Source: Multifurca ochricompacta
Taxonomy: Eukaryota; Basidiomycota; Agaricomycetes; Russulales; Russulaceae
DNA: 64,000 bases
NCBI GenBank assembly: GCA_022496185.1
Contig: WTXG01000030.1
Location: forward strand, 124,001 to 188,000
Direction: 5' to 3'
Made by a program: the position numbers and the translations under genes. A model generated the notes under the pieces. It did no database searches, was not told where the DNA came from, and was given only the letters and a program-made list of their open reading frames with translations. This document shows positions 58,745 through 64,000 of the stretch, in pieces (within the stretch, counting starts at the first letter, position 1; each line of letters begins with the position of its first letter).

Positions 58745-60108
58745 CTAAGCCACAGCCACTACACCTGACTCTTTCAACTTTTTAACCAATTCATCAACAT
58801 TCCCAACCTTTTTTAAAAAAAAAATAAATAAAAGGTTGAATAAAAATATAATCATTTTCACAAAAAATAAAACGCATATACCTTGCTACCACCAACACGT
58901 TTGGGAGGTTCGGTCACTTTGATCGTCTCCAGCATAGGGGTAACATCAACCCCGAGATCAGTTGGTGTCAACTTTTCAATTGGTTTCTTCTTCGCCTTCA
59001 TGATGTTAGGCAATGATGCATATCGCGGCTCTTTTGTTAGAAAATAAAAAATAAAAAATAAATACAACCTGAGTATATATGCAGCACATACCATTCAGTC
59101 TTTTTTTCCCGTATAGACAGACAGATAAAAAATAAAAAATATAGAAAAGTCAGAAAAAGAAAAAGCGAGTATAACAACGTTCAACGTACCGTAAATCAGT
59201 CGTGATCACAGCAGGAAGCGTACACACAAGCTCCTCCGCACCACCATCAATCTCCGTCCGCACATGTGCGACTCGTTTATCGACGTCAACGTCCAACTTG
59301 CTCGCGCAAGTCGCCTGAGAGGCACCCAACAACGCCGCTAACATCTGACCCGTCTGTCCGAGGTCATCGTCGATCGCCTGCTTGCCCATAATCACTAAAT
59401 CCGTCGTCCCTCCTCCCGTACCGCTGCCCTCTTCCGTCGCCATCTTCTTCCGTCGCTCGATCACAGCTCGTAATACTCGCGCAACTCCTAAAGGTTCCGG
59501 CGGGGGAGCTGACTCTGGTAATTCGATGTGAATCCCGCTATCTGCTCCCATGGCGAGAGCCGTCCGGAGTGTCTCGGCAGCTTTGGCCGGGCCAAGGGTT
59601 ACGACAGTGATGGATTTCACCTTGTCCTTCAAACGTTCACGTAGGCGAACTGCCTCCTCCACAGCTAGTCGATTTCGGGAAAGGGGTGTTGCGCAGGAAT
59701 AATAATAATAATAATAATAATAATTTGGTTTTTCTTTTATGGGAAAGATAGTGGTAGGTAGGGTAACGCACCGATCTCGTCAAATGGATTCTTTGATGGA
59801 TGAACAATGAAACGTTGAGGGAAAGGCGTGTGGTGATTTGGTTTTTCAGTATACCAATTACCAATAATAACAATAATTGACGCACCATGGAGTGCTTGAC
59901 GTTGGTATCTATCCCAGTCTGCTGTGGGTTGACGCGGATCTTGACCGCATAGTCTACGCATCTGCAAAACGAGACAAGAAAAGAAAAGAAAAATTTCCGT
60001 GAGTGAATTGTTGGCGCTGCTAGACAACGTCCGTCACGGTTGCAACCGCGCATCGCACCTCTTGATTGGCACGAGAATGTTCAAAAATCTAGCTGCCGTT
60101 GGCTGCAT
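58745..60108 (-). CDS. ETFB: Electron transfer flavoprotein beta subunit
   Basis: ETF-beta pairs with ETF-alpha in the mitochondrial matrix and passes electrons from acyl-CoA and related dehydrogenases to the ETF-ubiquinone oxidoreductase. Seven exons fit exactly to 279 residues: 60059-60108, 59886-59961, 59772-59790, 59190-59664, 59092-59099, 58882-59030 and 58745-58807. Two are microexons of 19 and 8 bases. Blocks are [80 protein letters not shown] and LAALLG for nucleotide binding, and [20 protein letters not shown], the recognition loop that docks on partner dehydrogenases and holds lysines methylated in animals. The end reads [20 protein letters not shown]. The frame is intact and every intron obeys GT-AG. 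No long presequence is visible, as usual for this subunit. Confidence 0.96.
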
Positions 60109-60509
60109 CACTTCGTATCTTTGTTTCTTCTCTCCCTAAGATTACGGGGTACTTTATGGGTGTTTGGATAGAACGAGAAGATTAAGATTTTAAAGTTGGA
60201 AAACTCCTCGGGAAAATAAAAACGAGTTGCGTTGCGAAGTGTAAGTAGTAAGTTGTAGAACTTATGGACGGTCACGTGAAGCGTTTGGGGCGGGGGAATA
60301 CCGGGCCGATGTCAATCACCCACACCCAACACCCACAATTGAGTCCGTCGAAGGTGTCAAGTCAAGCAAGCAAGCAAGCAAGTCAAGAGGCATTCTAGGG
60401 TTATCCATGTCTATGTACATTCACATACAGACATTTACTTGCAATCTTCATATTTATATATATAATAGGGCGGCCTTCTCATACTTCCCTCTTTCTCCGC
60501 ACATCACCA
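60109..60509. other. Short spacer
   Basis: These 401 bases contain the presumed ETF-beta promoter and the 3' flank of the CoA-transferase gene. A CAAG tetranucleotide repeat lies at 60362-60382 and an AT-rich patch at 60448-60470. No gene is seen. Confidence 0.45.
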
Positions 60510-62817
60510 TCATGGCCGCGGCAGCCACTCGGGCTTGTGCGCATCTAGCCTCATCGGTGCCTTACCCTCGCGAATCCTGAGATGGGTGAAAGTAGCCGCA
60601 TGCCGAATGGCTGTCATCGTCCTCCTATGACCCTGACCCTTTCCTTGTCCGCGTCCCTGTCCCTGTCCTTGTTCTTGCCGTTCCCTTCCTTCTTTTTCCA
60701 CAAAGTCGTCCCCTGGATCTTCCTCAACCGTCGTCGAGACGGCAGCGACCTCCGGATCGAGCGATACACCGCGCGGTGGGAGTGGGCGACCCTCCCCAAA
60801 AGCGTTAATCGGATCTATGTTACCGAACCTCCTGATCCAGAGCAGCGTAGCGCTGAGAGAGACGCGCACGCGCCACGATCCGCCTTCCTGTTTCCCGATT
60901 TTACATGACATGCGGGAAGGAAGGGGGGGAAGACGGGCCGGGGGGAGGGAGGGGGAATATAGGAGTTCAAACGAAGTGAGCGTGTGTGAGTAAGTGAAAG
61001 AGTGTGTAAGATGAGAGAGAGAACGGGGGAGAACGGAACGTACAGTGACGGTCTTGCAGAGCGCGGCGGCGATGCCGAAGGCGAGTAGATATCCTGCGGC
61101 ATGGTCGAGCGCCTGCATTGGTAGAGCACGGTATGGGGGGAGTTTTGTCGCTTCTTCTTCCCCTTGCGTCGCACGGATGTAGTCCGCGTACGCCTCTGCC
61201 TCTTGCACATTAAACCACCGAGCGTCTGAACAAGCGAGTCGAACTATTCAAAATGTTTTTTTTAAAATAAAATAAAAAAGAAACCTTAGTTCTCTCTTAA
61301 ATGGTGGGTGCATGCATGTATGCACGTATGCACGTATTAAGTGGTACGCACGCTCTTGACATCCTCCAACGGTCCACCGGGAGAGAAGGCCGTCAGAGAC
61401 GCGTGGACTATTCCCGGGCGTATCGCTGCGCAATCCTCGGGACCGAAGCCGCGACCGGCGAGACCACCGGGACGATATGCCTGTAGGAACACATCCGCAT
61501 CGCGCACCAGCTCGCGCAGCGTTTCCGCCTCCCTGAATACGTCGAGGTCGAGCTGGGTCGTACGCTTTCCGCGCGATGTTTCCATATCGAGTAATGGGAA
61601 CGAGGGTAAGTGAGGGGACGTCACGAGGAGGACGTCTGCGCCATGTGCTGGGTTTTTGTAACCAATTATGAGCGTCAGCTCTCTCTCTTTCTCTTCCTCT
61701 CCCTGGGAGGGAGGGGCGGTGGAACGGTGGGGTACCTGCGAGTGTGCGCCCGCATACGGGCCCGGCAAGTACGCGTGTCAGATCGAGCACACGAATTCCC
61801 TCAAGTGCGAATTGAACATTGCCTGAGTCAGTGAGCACTCGCTTGGGTGCGTCACCGATCTTGGTGATCGATACCGGGTTAATATTAACTTGGAATATGC
61901 CGTGCGGTGTCATATCCATCGCCTCGAACGATCGCAACGCAGCGGCGCAGAGGTGCCGCCGGAAGACCTCCGCCTCGAACTCTTCTGCGGACCAATCGGC
62001 GAGTGCGACCGCGACCGCGGATTTGGTGGGTTCGCACTGCAAGATATCGAGTAGGCCTTTTTTGTGACTGGTAGGATTTTTTTCACAACCATGGGGAGAT
62101 GAGTAACCTTCAAAAAACTCGAAGGGAGAGAACGAAACTGAGCAAAGTTGGTATGCAATCTCACGTAGCCATCCTTGGTCTTGTAGATGTCGGAAAGTTC
62201 GTCGAACAGCTGGCCCTCTGGGACCTTTCCATCAATGGTGTAGTACTTTTCGCTGTCTTTGGGAGAGGGGAAAAAAGATACGTGTTGAATGCGTCAGCAC
62301 ACGAATAGGAATACCAGTTCAAGGTATGGGCTTACTGAATTCCAAGATGGCATGTCGAGCATCGACATGCACTTCCTCCTCCCGACCCGTCTGGAGGAAG
62401 TGAAAATGTGCGGCCGCCAACGCCGAAAGTCCAATAGCTGACTGGGTTCACAAAGGGACAAAAATCAGTACATCATCTCTGGTACGGGGGCAGGAGCGTA
62501 GGAATGATCGAGATAAGTGAGATGATGCGGTGGCAACGGAAGAAAAAAGGCACTAGCCCCGATGACGATCTCCTAGTACTAGCATCAAACAAATCGCACA
62601 CCTGAGCCGCAGTCCCAAGTTTAAAGCTGGAATTTACCGACGGATCGGGTGCCTCTGTCAGCCGCAAGTTCTGGATATCGTCCGGAGGGAGTCCCTGTCG
62701 AACCCAGACGGTCTTCGCAGGCCCATCAATCAACTCTTTGAGCCATATTGGGACATGGTCAATAGAGAAAGGAGGGGGGTAGTGACGAGGGTTGACGTGG
62801 AACAAGGAAGGAAACAC
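60510..62817 (-). CDS. CaiB/BaiF-type (family III) CoA-transferase
   Basis: Proteins of this family move CoA between carboxylic acids (formyl-CoA transferase, carnitine-CoA transferase) or racemise methyl-branched acyl-CoA. Ordered blocks are VPIWLKELIDGPAKTVWVRQ (about 62775), SAIGLSALAAAHFHFLQTGR and VHVDARHAILEF (62336-62441), SEKYYTIDGKVPEGQLFDEL and YVRLHTNF, WSAEEFEAEVFRRHLCAAAL, IRVLDLTRVLAGP, ADVLLVTSPHLPSFPLLDME, RTTQLDLDVFREAETLRELV with the likely catalytic Asp, DADVFLQAYRPGGLAGRGFG, ALDHAAGYLLAFGIAAALCK, and the end MRLDAHKPEWLPRP with the stop at 60510. Clear exon borders include 62602, 62336-62441 and a GT donor at 62335. The start codon lies in an upstream exon I could not fix, and a one-base discrepancy appears near 62240 before SEKYY. 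The substrate is unknown; the ETF-beta neighbour is probably coincidental. Confidence 0.85.
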
Positions 62818-63236
62818 AAATACCTAGTAATCCCGGCCGGAAAAATGGGTGAGCGCTTCGAGTAACTCGAGGACCGACGAGGACCGATGTTGCCAACTGG
62901 AACTTGTGGAGCTAAAGTAGTTTTATCAGCTGCAGAAATATGAGGTTAGTGTGATATCTTCATTACGGTCAAAGGAAATTATAATGGTGGTGATGAACAT
63001 ATAGCGTGCGTGGTATCCACAATTCACAACCCACAACCCACAACCCACAACCAAAAAGCAAAGCCAATCTAAATATCGTATCTTATCTTATATTATTCGG
63101 CTTCGGGTCTGTGACTGGCCCCCGAATCTGGCTATGAATAATTTAATCGGCGCATAAATAAACTCGGCAAGAACCGGAGTAGAACCGGAGTTGTTACGCG
63201 GTCAACTCTTCTTCGGCTTTTCGTCTTAGTTGCTGG
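62818..63236. promoter_or_regulatory. Divergent region upstream of MPP-beta and the CoA-transferase
   Basis: The two genes run away from each other here. The segment probably contains both promoters and perhaps the missing first exon of the CoA-transferase; the minus strand at 62830-62910 reads VLELLEALTHFSGRDY in one frame. A CAACCCA repeat lies at 63020-63054. Confidence 0.45.
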
Positions 63237-64000
63237 ATGGTTTCAAGAGCGTTTTCTACAACACTTGCCCGTTCGCTGCGTGGTGCGACGCGGAGACCCG
63301 TACGTTTGTTTTGATCTAACTTTCCTTTTTTTCTCCCTCTTTTTTCTAATACGGAAAATTTCTTTGTGATCGTCATAGGCGTCTCTGCGGTCGCTGGCGA
63401 CAGCAGTCTCGCAAAGCCCATTCACAGAAGTCACTACCCTCTCAAACGGTCTCACCGTCGCAACAGAATCACATTCTCATGCGCAAACCGCTACTGTTGG
63501 CGTCTGGATAGATGCCGGTTCTCGTGCGGAGACAGATGGGAACAATGGCACCGCCCACTTCCTCGAACATATGGCCTTCAAAGGCACTGGTCGTCGTTCT
63601 CAACATGCCCTTGAGCTTGAGGTGGAAAACCTCGGTGCTCACCTCAATGCGTACACCTCCCGCGAGCAGACTGTTTACTATGCCAAGAGTTTCCGCAAGG
63701 ACGTCCCTCAGGCCGTCGACATCATCTCCGACATTCTCCAGAACTCCAAGCTCGAAAACGGCGCTATAGAGCGTGAGCGTGACGTTATTTTACGCGAGCA
63801 GCAGGAGGTCGACAAACAGTACGAGGAGGTCGTATTTGATCACCTTCACGCGGTCGCTTACCAAGGTACGCTTACATCACTCCACCATACTGTCTATGAA
63901 AATCCGTTCATGAACTCCATCACCCAGGTCAATCACTCGGCCGCACTATTCTCGGCCCCAAGAAAAACATTCTTTCCATCAAGCGTGATGACCTTGCGTC
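63237..64000 (+). CDS. MAS1: Mitochondrial processing peptidase beta subunit, 3' partial
   Basis: MPP-beta is the catalytic subunit that removes targeting presequences from proteins imported into the mitochondrial matrix. Exons are 63237-63299, 63379-63865 and 63928 to the window edge. The first exon codes an Arg- and Ser-rich presequence ([20 protein letters not shown]). The M16 peptidase core follows: [40 protein letters not shown], then the inverted zinc motif HFLEH at residues 81-85 within [20 protein letters not shown]. Further on are [60 protein letters not shown], and [20 protein letters not shown]. The intact HxxEH motif separates it from MPP-alpha and from core II proteins of complex III. 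The frame is clean. Confidence 0.95.

Noticed and set aside
60361..60385. CAAG repeat as a possible CRISPR or telomere-like array
   Set aside because: It is a plain tetranucleotide microsatellite of a few copies without spacers. CRISPR arrays are not expected in a fungal nuclear genome.
58745..62817. ETF-beta plus CoA-transferase as a fatty-acid catabolism cluster
   Set aside because: Only two genes are adjacent, both with wide roles, and the other neighbours (RING protein, MPP-beta) do not fit. Coincidence is more likely.
63194..63421. Minus-strand frame over the start of MPP-beta
   Set aside because: It overlaps the well-supported presequence exon and intron of MPP-beta on the other strand.
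1..64000. tRNA and rRNA genes
   Set aside because: I looked for B-box-like words with matching acceptor stems and for rRNA core sequences and found none that I can support by eye. A covariance-model scan would be decisive.

Overview
The window looks like nuclear DNA of a basidiomycete fungus, probably a mushroom-forming Agaricomycete. The genes are mostly rich in short GT-AG introns of about 35-140 bases. Proteins carry long Ser/Pro/Gln-rich tracts. The set is ordinary fungal housekeeping: a Slp1-type SUN protein, NOT2, the Pol III subunit RPC9, CDC43, ETF-beta, the beta subunit of mitochondrial processing peptidase, a WDR7-like protein and a U6 snRNA. I see no bacterial operons, CRISPR array, viral genome or secondary-metabolite cluster.

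Layout. A 5'-truncated SUN-domain gene occupies 1-2953 (+). A gene-poor stretch follows, holding one small membrane-protein gene at 4883-5302 (-). Two metabolic genes lie at 7676-8975 (-, glucosamine-6-phosphate deaminase) and 9397-11091 (-, FMN-dependent 2-hydroxy-acid oxidase/dehydrogenase). A short hypothetical gene (12919-13307, +), a single-pass membrane protein (13686-15105, +), a coiled-coil hypothetical (18899-19926, -) and a long WD40 gene (20252-25487, +) follow. The U6 snRNA gene is at about 26530-26643 (-). A decayed TRK-type potassium transporter spans about 27470-30450 (+).

The densest part runs from 30.8 to 41 kb: a YCII-domain protein (-), the GGTase-I beta subunit CDC43 (-), NOT2 (-), RPC9 (+, divergent from NOT2) and a secreted FAD-linked oxidase (+). 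A multi-pass membrane protein (43898-44930, -) and a FIST-domain protein (45360-46786, +) come next. A long quiet region contains a 1282-bp hAT-like transposable element with perfect 16-bp terminal inverted repeats and an 8-bp target duplication (51535-52816). The right end carries a RING-H2 protein (54879-58350, -), ETF-beta (58745-60108, -), a CaiB/BaiF-type CoA-transferase (60510 to about 62817, -) and the start of mitochondrial processing peptidase beta (63237 to the window end, +).

Two themes stand out. First, many genes that are otherwise conserved contain an apparent single-base frameshift, usually a missing base in a short homopolymer. Several independent genes show this, so assembly error is a simpler explanation than mass pseudogenisation. 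The TRK locus looks worse than that and is probably a real pseudogene. Second, some gene models need very small coding exons: 4 bases in the deaminase, 6 in RPC9, and 8 and 19 in ETF-beta. Automated annotation usually gets these wrong. Functionally the window is a collection of unrelated genes. ETF-beta, MPP-beta and perhaps the CoA-transferase share a mitochondrial or acyl-CoA theme at the right end. I did not find a convincing previously undescribed system.
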